Below, one piece after another: positions 11,859 to 25,131 of a stretch of DNA of 64,000 nucleotides. The first letter of the stretch is position 1. Every line of letters begins with the position of its first letter. The position numbers were made by a program, and so were the translations under genes. The stretch is from Cenococcum geophilum 1.58 (lineage: Eukaryota; Ascomycota; Dothideomycetes; Gloniales; Gloniaceae). The notes beneath the pieces are model-generated. The model saw only the letters and a list, made by a program, of their open reading frames with translations. It did no database searches and was not told where the DNA came from. The DNA is taken from NCBI GenBank assembly GCA_001692895.1, contig KV748208.1, forward strand, positions 62,001 to 126,000, given 5' to 3'.

Positions 11859-12416
11859 CTAATCAATCTATTTCCTGATTCAGAACCGGGCTGTTGATGG
11901 AGATGGAATGAGTGGAATAGGATGGTTGGCGGCTAGTGGTTCATGTATATAACTCTGTCGACCTAAATCGGGTTGTCTTACTACTGTCTCAGCTGCCTGC
12001 CATCTTGTTTCTGTTGCCTGTTACTACAGCTTTGCGCACGACCAGCTTCCACCTTATCTGATAAATCAGACCCCTGGGGGACCGTTGGTACGCACACTAC
12101 GCGCACTACGCGCACGGGCGGGCATACTGCTCCTTATCACTAACTAAATCTCGCTGAGGGTCTAAGAGCTTATGGGGGTCGTTTTGGTGGTAACAGAGCG
12201 TTAAAAATCACCGAAAATCGCTTTTTTTACTGCCGTATCTCGACCCTTTTATAACGTCCAGTTATTATAAAAATACTACAAGGTGGGAGCTCTTTAGCTT
12301 CTCTATCTAATGCATTAAATAACGACTTTGTAGCTATATTATAAATTTTTTTTGGATATAGACAGTCGGTCATATTAGATCCAAAACTCGTTAGTTGGTT
12401 TTATCGTAAGTGTAAC
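11859..12416. other. Transition from normal to RIP-degraded DNA
   Basis: No gene seen. GC content falls abruptly after about 12,200. Short tandem CGCACTACG units occur near 12,094-12,115. The stretch 12,180-12,400 resembles the edge of a repeat, but I could not find its partner in the window. Confidence 0.45.
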
Positions 12417-13159
12417 AAAGCCTGGTAGTAGATACTACGGTGGACTTGTTAATAGGATAGGTATATAAGTAGAAACACTATAACAAGATCTAACTAGTAG
12501 AGTATATGCCTAATAGATTAACTCTAATTTTATTCTAAGATTTATTATAAAGATAGAACTATCTAAGGTAGGGACTATAGTCCTTTAAATATATAATACT
12601 GCCCCTAAGAAATGTGCTAAGTATATTAGTACGTTAGTACGTTAGTATATTCTACGTTTCTATATTCCTATATTTCCACATTTTAAAATATAATCCCGTA
12701 ATCCGTTATATAGTTTAGTTACCCTTTATCCTATAGTTTAATCGATTCTAATACCTCCCGCGCTATTATAACTAGTTTATCCGCCTCCTCTCTAGGTAGT
12801 CGTACTACTATCTCCCTCCGCTTTATCTTTGCCCTTAAAAATATTCTATATCTCTAAGTCGTCTATTAGGGGTATAGTATTTCTATTTTTAATTTAATAA
12901 CCTTTCTAATTTCTAATAGGAGGTATTAAAAATAATAAAGGTTATTAAACTAAAAACGGGAATACTATACCTCTAATAAATAACTTAGAGATAGAAAATA
13001 TCTTTAAGGACAAAGATAAAGAAGAAGGAGATAGTATTACGGACCTTATATTAGAAGTAGTACAACTATTAAAAAGAGATATAAATGGGTTAGTTAAGAT
13101 AGTATAGGAGGCGCTAGAACTAATTAAGCTATAAAATAAGGGGTAACTAAGTTATATAG
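12417..13159. repeat. Ancient ~1 kb near-palindrome, left arm and start of right arm
   Basis: The left arm (12417 to about 12917) is the reverse complement of about 12925-13159 followed by 63407-63691. Clear matching blocks include the reverse complement of 12841-12900 against 12930-12990 (AATACTATACC, CTTAGAGAT) and the reverse complement of 12430-12700 against the far piece (TAGGACTATAGTCCTTTAAA). The centre is near 12921. The right arm was split by Gypsy A at TATAG. A weak coding feel (acidic, helical) exists in the right arm near 13010-13130, but I cannot name a protein. Differences between arms are mostly transitions. Confidence 0.8.
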
Positions 13160-13362
13160 TGTAACGGCGCTATCGCACGTTACCTGCCATATTCTACTAA
13201 CCCGCGATTAGCTCGCCCAGAGCTAGCGCCTTAGCGGCTCACCCTATATATTTGTTTACATCGGTCCTAATAACCCCTTTTTCCCTTCTTCTTAGCTTAG
13301 TATCTTCATAATACAGCATTCGTTTAAGCTTTGGTTTAGAGGCATTTATTTAAGCCGTAACA
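13160..13362 (+). repeat. 5' LTR of Gypsy A
   Basis: 203 bp, TGTAACGGCGC at the start and GCCGTAACA at the end. It carries ~25 bp near 13332-13356 that the 3' LTR lacks, bounded by TTTAAG repeats, so the 3' copy probably lost it by slippage. Confidence 0.88.
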
Positions 13363-13559
13363 TTATACTAAGCTCTCCCTACCCTGCCTGGGAAGGCCTT
13401 AATAATATCCCACCCTAAAAGAAACTTCGTCTGCAACGACGCGTTAATGCGCTATACTTAGACACTAAAACAACTCTATACTGCCTAGGAAGGCCTAAAT
13501 AATATCCCACCTTATAAGCTAGATAGGACTAGACCTGTACCCCTAAAATTAAAACTAAA

Positions 13560-16500
13560 GCGTATAATACTAACGAACCCTAAAAAGCTAACGATGGTAC
13601 CTAAAGTAAGCTTATTTAAGAGAGCTATCTTTACCTAAGAGGAACCCAAGATCTAATTAGGATTAGAAATTAAAGATAATAATAACGTTATAGACGTACG
13701 CGAGCAAATTCGCGCCCTTGCGGCTAGCTAAAAAGCTAATTATCTTAAAGCAAGAAATATATAAGAGACCCTATAAGAGATCCTAGAAACCCTTACGGCC
13801 CTATAAAATAACCCAGCTTCCCCTTCCTAAAGCCCTAGCTAACCTATTTACTTTACTAAATATAATATACTAGGGAGTATAGATGTAATAATAAAGTAAT
13901 TAAAGTTTATTAAGCTTCTTAACCTCTAACCCCTATCTAATGGGATAAACCCTACCTTTAAGAATTAGAGGATTTAAGTATAAGGAAAACTCTGCGTTAA
14001 CTATAACTATTTCCCCTCTAAAGAAGCTAAGATGCTTTACCTCTTTAGTTAAACTATAGGAGATACCTAACGTTACCTTTAAGCTAAATTTAAGGACGAC
14101 TTCCCTATCCGCTTTATATCTATTAGTAAAATACTATAGCATTTAGCCGCTATATATATAAACCCAAATAAAGCTTAGAACGCGCGTTATAACTATAATG
14201 GCTTAATAATAAAGTTAAATTAATCCTTTACTAAGTTCTAGACTTAATTCTTATACCTAGTAGGTAAAGGCTAGGTTCTCCTTAAGAACTACTATTTAGA
14301 CCTATACAATAAGCTAACGGTTTAACTATAAGAGAAGATCGCGGTAGCCTTAGACGACCTACTAACTTACTTAAAACTTATAGCCTAATGTCTATTACTT
14401 AACTTAAAACTAAAGTGAATTAACGCCCGTTCTAATTAATAAAAAAGGGCTCGCAGTAGTTAAAACTTATTAACTACACCTATACGAGCTAGAGTAGGAA
14501 GATAAGCTATAACGGCCCTTATACTAAAAGCGGTTATATCTATATACCAGCGAGCCTTGCCTAATTAACTACGTACCACACTATTAACTAGTACTCGTTG
14601 TAATACCCTAATTAACCCTACCTTAGCTACGTGCTACAACTATAATAAGGAGGGTTACTTTACCTTATCTTACCTAGAGCTAAAGAATATAGGCGATATT
14701 AAGGAGATAGAGGAAGGAGAAACGTCCAATAAGTTGGGAAAAGAAGAGCCCTAGGGAAAGACTCACCCCTAGGGTACCCTATTAATCTTAAAGAGATTAA
14801 TCTTAGTTAGTTAATGGGTGGAAAGTATTTTACCATTTTATATATAGTATCTTAAAATAGATATAGAGTAAATATAACCGCCCTTATTAACACTAGAGTA
14901 AATAGCTTTACCTTTATAAATACTACCTATATAAATAATATTGCCAAATTTCTAAATATAAAAGCTACCTAATTAGAGAAGCCTGTCTAAGTAAAAGGCT
15001 ATAACAGCTAAGCTGGTTAGCTGGTTACCTACGTCTTAAAGTTGCATATTGCTTTTAATGGACAACGCTAATACGGCATCCCTTTCTATATCCTAGACCT
15101 AGGTTTCTACAATATAATCCTTAACTAAAAATAGATATCCTATTTTAATATTTAGCTAAACGTATAATAAAGACAATTTATTTAGCCAGAGGATAGACCG
15201 AAACTACCCTTATTTATTAGGGAAATTTAAACTAATTATAAGACACTAGCTATAAAGGCTAACCCTATCTACTAGTAGGATATCTAGGCCTATAACCTAG
15301 CCTTTATTTATGAAGACGCTCGCTATAAAGCTAGAAAGAACTCCGTATTAATAAAGATACTTTTCTAAAGCGCTATATCTAAAGAGGACTTTATATATAG
15401 AAGCGGGATAGAGAGTAATGTAAATAATATCTAAGTCGCGCAGATCTAACCGGTATAGAAAAGAACGTATTAATAGGATATAAGGGATAACCTCTAAAAG
15501 ATGCGACAGGAGCTAAAAGGAGTAATAATAACACTAGTACCCTAGAAGCCCCTAAAGTTATATATACCCCTATTATTATATAAACCCCCTATAGTAGATA
15601 TCGCCATAATTAGCGCTATAGCGTTCTACTTTAATATATACTAGAAGAATAATAAGGTCTTTATAATAAGCCTATATAAAATTAACCAAATTATTAATAA
15701 TAGGGAGGAAAAGCCGGCTAAGGAAACCGATGAGGAACTAGTTAAACGCCTCCTTTTTACTATTTATACAGATTATAAGGATATATTCTTAAAAGCGGCC
15801 TTAAATAAGTTACCCCCTTACTAGACGTATAATTATAAGATTTAATTAAAAGCCAATAACTCGCTAAGCTATAGCCCCCTTTACTAATAATTAATAGATA
15901 AGCTAAAAGTAATAAAGTAGTACTTAATTAATAACCTAGATAAAGGGTTTATTAAGCTAAGTTAAGCCCCTTTTACTTCCCCTATCCTATTTATAAAAAA
16001 GCCTAATAGAGGCCTTTATTTTTGTATTAACTATTAAAAGCTAAACGCTATTACTTAAAAGGACTAGTACCTTATTCCTTTAATTAACGAGACCCTTATA
16101 CATCTAAGCTAGGTAAAGATCTTTACTAAACTTAATATCCGCTAAGCTTTCTACCAAATTAGGATAAACCCTATATCTAAAGATTTAACAATATTCTATA
16201 CCTATTATAGTTCCTATAAATATAAAGTTCTTCCTTTTAGACNAATAAACGGACNGGCTACGTACCAAAGGTATATAAATAACGTTCTTTTTAATTACCT
16301 TAAAAGTTCTGCACGGTATACCTAGACGATATTCTTATATACTTAGATAACAAACTTAAGCATTAAGTTTATATTAAGAAGGTCCTAAAGAGACTACAGA
16401 ACGCGGGCTTATAAGTTAATATTAAGAAATATAAGTTTAGGGTAAAACGTATAAAATACCTCGGGTTTATTATAACTATAGAAGGAATTAAGGTTAACCC

Positions 16501-17807
16501 TAAGAAGGTAGAAATAATCTATAACTAGAAGCCCCCTTATATAGTAAAAGAGATCTAATCCTTTCTTAGTTTTTATAACTTCTACCACTGGTTTATCCGC
16601 GACTATAGAATTATAGTAAAACCTCTTATATAACTAACTAGGAAGGATATACCTTTTATCTTTAATAATAACTATATAAAAGCTTTTAAAGAGATAAAGG
16701 ATCGGCTTATCTCTTCCATAATTCTTTATTACTATAACCTAGACCTTAAATTAATGCTAGAAACGGACGCTTTTAATAAGGTTATAGTGAGAATCCTATT
16801 ATAGTTATATCTAGACGGTAAATAGTACCCTATTACCTTTTTCTTAAAAATAATAGACTTGACTAAGTATAACTATAAAGTATATAATAAAGAAATGCTA
16901 GCTATTATTTAATTACTCTTCTAATAGCGCGTAGAACTTAAAGGTACGAACTTCTAGAGTAAGATATATACAGATTATAAAGCCCTAAAGTACTTTATAA
17001 CTATAAAGTAGCTTACTAGATAATAAGTCTAATAGGCTAAAATACTCTTTTAATTCTTCTTTATAATTATATATTGTTCTAGTAAGTAAAACTCTAAGGC
17101 TAATACCTTAACCCAAAAAGAATAAAATATAGAACCCTAGGATAAGCTAAAGACCTAATATTAGACGCGTGCCCTTTTCTATCTTAAACAGCTTAACCTA
17201 CGGATCTTTAAGGAGCTAGACCCCTAGCTAAACGAGCTAGCATTAATAAAGGAGACCTTAAATAAACTAATAGGGCTAATTAACCGCCTCTTAACTATAA
17301 ACCACACGGCTAACGCCTTAAAGGCCCTTCGCGATTAAGCCGTAAAAGAAAAACCCGATTTTAAAGTAAAGGAAGGGTTACTCCTATACTAGGAGCGGCT
17401 TATAGTCCCTAATATTAATAATCTACAGACTAAACTAATTCGAGAAGCTTATTGCTAAGTTTCTACGGCACACCCTAGCAAGAATAAGACCTATAAAATT
17501 ATTAACTACCGTTACTACTAACTAAGAATAGTTGCGGATATTAATCAATATATATGGAACTGCGAAGACTATAGGAGAGCTATAATCCCACGGGATAAGA
17601 CCCTAGGACTACTTAAGCCACTCCTAATACTAGAGCGCCTTTAGTAGTATATCTTTATAGACTTTTATAAACTACCTAGGGACCGTAACGGATACGATAT
17701 AGTTATAGTTATAGTTAACCGCTTTAGTAAACACTTGTTTTTAATTCCCTATTATAAAAACATTAATGCTAAAGAGGTAGCCTAGCTATATATCTATTAC
17801 GTTTACT
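13560..17807 (+). pseudogene. gag-pol of Gypsy A, 5' part (gag to mid-integrase)
   Basis: The gag remnant ends in a zinc knuckle near 14630-14680 that reads CYNYNKEGYF, with one Cys and the His changed to Tyr. Protease-like sequence follows at about 14860-15150. Reverse transcriptase is at 15800-16560: KLNAIT, then LPFRLINGPATYQ, then YLDDILIYL at about 16319-16345, then KYLGFIITIEGIKV. RNase H follows (DAFNKVIVRI, about 16768). Integrase begins about 17420 and is cut at 17807 just after VNRFSKHLFLIPYY. Stops are frequent at expected Gln codons. Ambiguous bases at 16243 and 16255 fall in the RT. Confidence 0.88.
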
Positions 17808-18112
17808 TATAAGGGCGCGGAGAGACTTTAGGAAAGATTTAAAGGAATAATATAAATTCTATCTAAATCTAAGGGTATATAGTTCTTGCTAAGAACAAGA
17901 CGTTACGTAAAGAAGAGAAGGGAATAATAAGAGAATTATATAATTAAATAGTTAGGGGCTTAGTGGTTAATGCATGCGTATATATACACGCGGTCTTTAA
18001 CAGACTTTAATAAAATTTAATTAATCTAGCAGAATTTGGTTAAAGCGTCGGAATTTATCTATTAAGTGTTTTATTAAGACATTCCTACTATAACTAGGCT
18101 AGTCCCGTTATA
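17808..18112 (-). repeat. 3' LTR of Gypsy B
   Basis: 305 bp. On the plus strand it runs TATAAGGGCGCG to CCCGTTATA; the original ends TGTAA/TTACA have been RIP-changed. Confidence 0.9.
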
Positions 18113-18192
18113 GTACCCCCCCTTTTAGCTAAAGGTCCAAATAATTTAATTTTATTTAAGACTTATAACTTATTACGTGTTATGTTTTCGCG

Positions 18193-18325
18193 TTAGGTAG
18201 CGGTATAGGGTTTTACCAATTCTATTATTAAATAGGCTAATTAGGATTTTCTATCCCTAGGATAGAAAATTACTATTAGCTTAGTTAAGGCGGTAAGCAG
18301 AACTAATATCTTTATAGTAGGTCTT
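18193..18325 (-). repeat. 3' module shared with element C
   Basis: About 130 bp closely similar to 30397-30530 in LTR element C, in the same orientation. It contains an inverted repeat ATTTTCTATCC..GGATAGAAAAT. In Gypsy B it lies between the 3' LTR and the chromodomain. Confidence 0.75.
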
Positions 18326-18351
18326 AGCAAGGCGGATCTAACTAATTAGAT

Positions 18352-18374
18352 AACTTTAACCAGCGGTTAAAGTT
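18352..18374 (-). repeat. Conserved 3'-region hairpin, copy in Gypsy B
   Basis: AACTTTAACCAGCGGTTAAAGTT, preceded by CTAACTAATTAGAT, next to the shared 3' module. Confidence 0.75.
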
Positions 18375-18399
18375 CCTTAATATCTTACGTATTACGTAA

Positions 18400-19535
18400 T
18401 TATATTATAAACGTTATAACATATTTTAAGTTCTTTTTAATTTTAAGCTTCTTGCTATTATATTTCGTGTATTTATGTTAGGTAGTAGTTATTTACCTTT
18501 ATATTATATCCATCTAGCTAAAGTAGGCCGTGAAGGATGGTCCTTATAGAATTCTTTTACTAAGAAAGGCGTGTTAGCCTTAATCTAGTTATAGGTTTCC
18601 TAGGTTTATATTTTATATCCTTTTTACTTAATAAGAAGTTTAAATCGTTTAAATTATATTTTTTATTATATATTATTAATTAAGTTAATAAAGTAAAAAC
18701 TGTTACTATTATTAATAATTATAGAAGGTAGCGGCGGCACTTTGCGAGTTATAGGTTTACCTTTTAAGGGTTATAGCAAGTTTATATAAAACGTTAGATA
18801 TATTTTTATCTTAATTAGTAGTTTAAGCTTATAAGCGTATAGGCTTAGTTTCTTTTTAATTTAGTATAGGCCTGCGAACTTCTAATCTAGTTTCTTTAAG
18901 GGTCGTTAAGTCTTTAGGTTTCGTATATTTAGGTAAACTATATTACCTTCCTTAAAGTCCTATATAGGAGCTTATCCTTTATTTATATGCCATTCCTATA
19001 CTATTTAAGCGTACGCTAATTTACTTTATAATAGTTCCGTTAACTGCTTTATTTAATTAGCGAAGTTATATACGTTAATTAGTTAAATCCTCTTAATTAT
19101 AGGTCCTATTATATTAATTTCGGGTTATAGTTTAAATCTAAGTTAAGGGTTTTATCTATAGGTTACGTAGAACAGCGTTACGCCTATTAATTCGTTTCTT
19201 ATATTATTTATAGTAAACTTAGCTAAAGGTAGCTACTTTTCCCAGTCGTCTTATAGGTAGAAGCAGTATATTTATAGATATTGTTCTATAATTACGTTTG
19301 CAATTTTAGTTTAACCATCTATCTCTAGATAAAATATAGTTAAGAGTTATATTTATATACTTAATTATTTATATAGGGCTTACTAAAAGTCTAAAATAAA
19401 CTAGCTTCCGTAGTTAGATATTATTAAATTAGGAAGTTTATATAGCTTAAAAACGTACTTAATAAAACATTCGGCTACTAATATTATATTAATTAAGTCT
19501 ATAGGAATTATATATTATATTTTTATAAGACGGTT
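18400..19535 (-). pseudogene. Gypsy B pol, 3' part: integrase end and chromodomain
   Basis: Minus-strand reading resumes the integrase at NRLIK (about 19535 downward): ECFIKYVFKLYKLPNLI, then SNYGSQFILDF. Towards 18540-18600 the chromodomain tail appears: ...NTPFLVKEFYKDHPSRP. The 5' half of the integrase lies beyond the 37.9 kb insertion. RIP stops throughout. Confidence 0.82.
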
Positions 19536-19590
19536 AATAACTACTAGAATCTTATTATTAGGGAAGACGCAGCCGGATTTAGAGGTTCCT
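19536..19590 (+). repeat. Left end of the Starship candidate: direct repeat and TIR
   Basis: Direct repeat AATAACTACTA at 19536-19546, then a short GAATC, then the inverted repeat starting TTATTATTAGGG. A GAGGTTCCTCCCCCCC...GGAGG stem follows just inside. Confidence 0.72.
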
Positions 19591-20116
19591 CCCCCCCGTT
19601 TTAGGAGGCAGTTTCTCCTCACTTAGACCTATATCTATCGCCACTTTTATAATATGCTAAGCATACCAAGGACGGCAGGGTCTCCCTTACTCACCCACTA
19701 AACCTAAAATTGCGCGTATAACCCTATAACGTACCTTTTAAAGCTCCCCAAACGTCCCTTAGCGGCTAACGTTATTTAAAAAGCTATAGATGTCCGCCGC
19801 CTACCTTTATCCTTATCCTCTGCCAAAAGCATTACCCTTATACGACGAAACCTCCCTTTTATACTACGCTCCTTTAATCCTTTTCCTATAGTAGCTATAT
19901 ATATATTTTCCCCTACTATTATATCATTCACTTCTAATACTCTATTTCTAGGTTTCTACCTATAGGGTTTTTTTGCCCTGTCCCGCTCTTAAGAACGCCG
20001 ATCTCCCGTAAAGCCTTTTTCAGCGTTCCTATTAACAGCAGTCGCTCTTAAGCTAGCTTCTGCGTATAGGCAACTAGCAGCTGCTAAAGCACTAAAACAC
20101 TACGCGTTTAACTACT

Positions 20117-22740
20117 ATGCCCTCTTAAAGTAAGAAATAGCGAAATATAGATTTAGCCTCTAGCTTAAACTCCGAATTAGGTAAGCCGTTTTATTCTAAG
20201 CTAGCTTCGGACTTAGATTTAAGCTCTAACTTTAAAACTAGGGAAAACGCCAATTCTAAGGGGGAATATTTATAGTAGAGGATTATATATTATAAGGATT
20301 AAGGAAGGGCAAAGTTAAAACGGAAGCCCTAATCTACTTTTCTTATTAAGCGTAAGTTCCGGAATTAGAAAAAGTTCGTTTATATTTAAACTAAAATTCA
20401 CCTTATAATACTAACGATTTATATTTAGGTTCTACTTAAAAGTTAAGTCTAACCTAACCGAGACCCTTTATTAGTGTGTACCTAATACGTTTAAAACATA
20501 CCTTAAATAGCGCGTAAAGAATTCTTAAATTAAGAAGAAAAGTATAATCTAGGTGTACTAGAGACGAATACTATATAAATTTATAAATATGGTAGGCTAT
20601 AGTATAAACAATAGCGCAGAACTTAATATATAAGATATAGGTAATCTTTAATTTTTAAAAAAAAATCCTGGCTAATTTATTATAGTAGATCCTAACCTAC
20701 TTAACGCTAATATATAAGCTAGATATATCGGAGAAAGAAAAGGATACTATATATATATAGGACTTATATATAATTATTAATACCTATTAGATAATAGACG
20801 CGAAGCCTTACTATAGTTATTTTTAAGTGTAGATAGGAGGAATCCTCTTTCTCTCTAGTGCTATGGCAATAAGACCCTAAGCTCTTATTAAAAGTTTAAG
20901 CATAAGAGGCTCCAATAAAGCGCTTTTATATAAATATATTACAATCCTAAAAGTTCGCGATACAAAAAACTTTAATTAAACTATAACTATTGCCCTTATA
21001 AGTCTCGTGTATATTAAGAATTCTAAAGGCATAGGTAGACGGTATATAGCGACATTAATTAAAGATGGCGCGAATAGTGCTAATAGACCTATAGTAAGAG
21101 GTTTATTTTCCGTCTTAAAAGCATCCTAGCTTTTTATATCCTATCCTATCCTATAAGCCTTACCATCGCAAATAATACATTTTAATACCATTACACTTCA
21201 CTAAAAGAGATTTTTAGACTTAAAATCCTAATAAAAAAAAGAGTCTTAAAGTAAAGTTTAAGAAGGAGATAGAGAAACAACCCATCTTTTAAGATATTAA
21301 GATAATGGCTAATTATAGGGGAGTATTGGACACTAAAGCATTCCCTTACCAGAAATGCCGCGATTACTATATATAGTTAGGCCGAGTAGCTAGGTTTAAA
21401 TAATCGCTTAAACTTTACTAGCTATAATAAGCGTTTAAAAGAAAATTAAATAGTAAGTATCTAATTTAACATAAGTGTATATATTAACTAAGTTTTCTAG
21501 GCACCCTTACTCTAAAAGAGCGAAATTAGATAATAGGTTATTACGGCGATATTTACTAATAGTTTTATTTACCTAATTTAATTAAGCGCGATTTCTAGTT
21601 AATCTACTTTAGGACTCTATTATAGGATAACCTTATCTAATATACCGTATAGATAGGGATCTTAAGGGACGAGCGGGCCCCTATAGGTCTAACTAATAAG
21701 CAAAAGCTTAAATTTTAGCTAAAACTTAATTAACACCCTAATATTCTGCAGCTTTATAAAAAATGAGAGCGATATAAGCAAAAGATTAAAAGCCGGGGAT
21801 ATTACCCTATTAACACCGTAAAGGGAATAAAACTATATAACCGTTATAACAAAGCTAGACGTAAACTTTATAGTATTATAAACGTCCTACGTAAACAAAA
21901 AGAGGACTAGGTTATTCTTAATTTTTATAACACTATTAATAATCACAATATTAAAAGGCAGCTTAGTAGTAGCGTTAGGACGGAAATTCCTACCCATTTA
22001 GCTATATAGTATAAATTTCGCAAACGTGCTACTATTGCTAAACTACTATCTTAGCCGCTAAATAAGCTTAAAGAAGGACACGCTATAAAACTCCGTATAA
22101 AGTTTATCCGCAATCTCGTCAAGTATTATAATTAATAAGAGAGTTAGTAGAATAGGATCCTAAGCAAAGCTATTAGATTTTAATTTAGGTCTAAAGTAGA
22201 CTAAAGTATAATAGGCGTAAAAAGAGGTGCAAGTGACGCTAATACTAGTACCTATTAATAGGCAAAGCGGTAAAAAGAATAGATTAGCTTAAACTTGCCT
22301 TTTTAAAAAAACCTAAATAAGACGCGGAGCGCGGTCCCAATTAAGGAAGAGGGTATTAAGATAATACAGCTGCTGTATCCTATAACGTTTACTAATCTTA
22401 TTTACCTTATCTATATTAATAATAACTAACTTTTAACGCTAAGGCAGACCCACCTATTTATGAAAAAGGATACACTATAGAAGCATCTTAATAATTACGT
22501 TATAGAAGGAGTGTTTAGGTAGGGGTTCTACTATAAGTATCCTTATTACTTAGAGTAGATTAAAGAACTTAAGTATTTTAAAAATCACGCAGCCCTTATA
22601 TATAGCGTATAGCATCTAATTAAGAGGCACTACTAGGTAAGTCGCCTTGCCTATATAAAAATCCTATACTAACCCTCTAGTACCTATAAAAAGGTATATA
22701 ACTAGTAAATTTAGAACTATACGTTCCTTATATATGGAAC
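20117..22740 (+). pseudogene. DUF3435 tyrosine recombinase ('captain'), RIP-killed
   Basis: DUF3435 proteins are the tyrosine recombinases that excise and insert Starships (established for the family). In order: a candidate ATG at 20117; the N-terminal core-binding segment NTFKTYLK.RVKNS.IKKKS (about 20485-20545) and INMVGYSINNSAELNI; LIYKLDISEKEKDTIYI; the first catalytic Arg region AMAIRP.ALI (about 20860), followed by SIRGSNKALLYK; then the RN.IIGYYGDIY..FYLPN block corresponding to the family's MGH...FYxxxN region (about 21520-21590). The C-terminal third has ERYKQKIKSRGYYPI, LYNRYNKARRKLYSIIN, RATIAKLL and a zinc-finger-like tail MKKDTL.KHLNN...FKNHAALIYSV (22450-22620). Frameshifts and many TAA/TAG codons make it non-functional. 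It is the first gene inside the left end and reads inward, the canonical captain position. Confidence 0.88.
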
Positions 22741-25120
22741 TTTTTCTTAATTATTACGCGCTTATCTTATTATTCTTTATCGCTATTTATTTTATTTTAG
22801 TTTATTATTATTTAATCCTATTTTAGTATTTAATAGAATAGATAAAGATCTTATGGAGCTAGTATACCTTAACTAGCGGATTAATTTTATCCGAAATTTT
22901 ATAAAGTTATACTTACGTTAAGAGGCTTAATAATAAAATACGCCTTCTAACTTATTAAAAGGGATAACTATAAAGTAGGAAGATTTAGCAACGCCTTATT
23001 TATACCCTTTAGAATATAACCCTCACTAGTCTATTTTATATAGGTAATAAGAGTTTACCTTACTAGCAGAGGATTTTCTGTTAGAGTTGGCTAGCTAAGA
23101 TAATAGATTATATTAAAGATAAACATCTCTATCTATTTACACCAGATATAAAAATTCCCTACAGCCATCTAGTATGTAAGGAAAGGCATATAACATTAAA
23201 TAGCGTTTTATACTTTAAAAGCCATACTCACACAGTTTATAAAATTAAGTATTAGGTTTTAAAGACTAATTCTATATAGACTTTCTATCTTTATTATAAA
23301 AGAAGTATACTCTATTTAAAGCGTAAGGCGTTCTACTATTTCACGTTCTAGTTCTACTTTAGATATCTATAGTAAGGGTAATAGCATTTTATTATAATAA
23401 GAAGGCTAATAAGTTTAGTTCTAGCTATAAAAACACGGAGGCTATAGCAGATTTGCTTTATCCTCCTTTATATCTTTATAAATAAAGATTAAAGGGGATA
23501 ATTAGGGGGACTAAAAAACATTAAAAAAAGAGATTAAAGACCACTATAACTATTATAGGCGACCTCATTATCGCAGACACAAAAGCTACCTCCGACGCCG
23601 CTATAAACATTACTAGTAAGGTTAGGAACACCTTTCTAAAATCTATTATAAAGTCCGCCTAAAATGCCGCTATAAACACCTTAGATACTATAGACAGCAC
23701 TATAGCTACGGATACCATAGCAATAAATAACAAATATAAATACAATTTATAACACATAATAGTAGAGATAAAATATTTAAAAATTAATAAAAATAAGGGT
23801 GTTAAGGATAAAGATATAAAATTAGAAGTAAAGTTAGTAAAGAAGTCCCTAAAAATAAGGCGTAAATAGTCCGCTTTAGTTTTAATAAATACTTAAATAG
23901 ATAACAGACGGATATAGTTTTATTTTTAGCCGTCTCTCCTAAATAAAATATCGGATTCGCCGTCTTTAATTATCAAAATACCCTATAATATATAATTTAA
24001 AACCCTTACGCAGTTTAAAGAAAATATTATAAAATATACTATAATACACTCCCCCTAGCCTCTATTAGCGGATGTCTTTAAAGGCTATATATTTACTTAC
24101 TAGAAGGAAATAATCTATCTAATAAATGGCAAGAAGGATTGTACCTACTATAGCTAGAATAATACCAGGTATTCCGACCCTTAAGGTTACCTATAATAAT
24201 CTTTAATTCTATATATATTATTCTACGCCCGCTTACCATATTTTAAAGACTAAAATTATAGCAAATGAGGTGTATACTAGAAAACTTTCTACTACTACTA
24301 GAATATATAGTAGTAGCTAGCGTAATGTAGAGAAGAATCGCCTAACATCTAAGCCCTAGAGTAGAAAAGTAAGAAGAATAGTAATACGGACCACCCAGCG
24401 GCCCTTTATAAATATGCCGACAAAACCCTATAGAGATTGGATTTAGCTTCCTATTAGTAAGTTCCTTTAGTATAGCGGCCTTATAAACCTTAGTAGCTAA
24501 CGCAATTACTAATAAAGATCTTAGTAGCACGGCTATTAGTTATAGTGTGTCTTAAGGTAGATAAATAATCCGGTGCTTTATACACCTAATTAAGGCAGCA
24601 ACTACGAGTCCGGGGATAAGGAAAAGAAATACTATATTAAAGATAAGATGCCACTAAAGGCGCTATAGCTTATAATACTATAGGGCGATAGTATGGAAAA
24701 TTATAAGGTAATAAATAAACACTATATAAACGTACGCAGCAGCTATAGGTAGAGGAGCGTATATTACAGTAAAGGAAAGAAGGCAACTATATTCTTAGCC
24801 TAGTTAGCCTATAGGCCTTATAACTCTACTAGTAAGCCCTAAGTTTCGTAATAGTAAACGGAACCCGGGCTTAATATAGTTAAGCTATTAGTAAAGTAAT
24901 GTTAAAGCACCTACTTAGATTTAGGATTAAGTTAATTCTTATAGGAATATAGGAAGAATCCGATTAGTTCCTAGCAGGAAAGGCTTTTAGGGTATAGAAC
25001 CTTAATTAAGACTTATATTAACTTATCCTAAAAATCTCCCGTTTATCTAGTTTAAGTAATTAATTTAACTCTTTAGGGACGCGTTACTAAGAAGGCTAGT
25101 ATATAAGAGGAGTTGCTTTA
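22741..25120 (+). pseudogene. Unrecognised coding remnant downstream of the captain
   Basis: Plus-strand frames read coherently from about 23530 (SDAAINITSKVRNTFLKSI) through ADVFKGYIFTY and CTYYS.NNTRYSDP.GYL (about 24080-24190) into a long Gln/Arg/Ser-rich, probably disordered stretch to about 25100. Stops fall where Gln is likely, so this was coding before RIP. I do not recognise the family; the low-complexity part could be a gag-like or regulatory protein. Bases 22741-23400 show no convincing frame. Confidence 0.4.
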
Positions 25121-25131
25121 TACTAGTATAG

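Noticed and set aside
11346..11897. Plus-strand frames in the GC-rich block upstream of the UstYa-like gene
   Set aside because: Multiple overlapping frames on both strands, as expected for GC-rich DNA; none shows family motifs.
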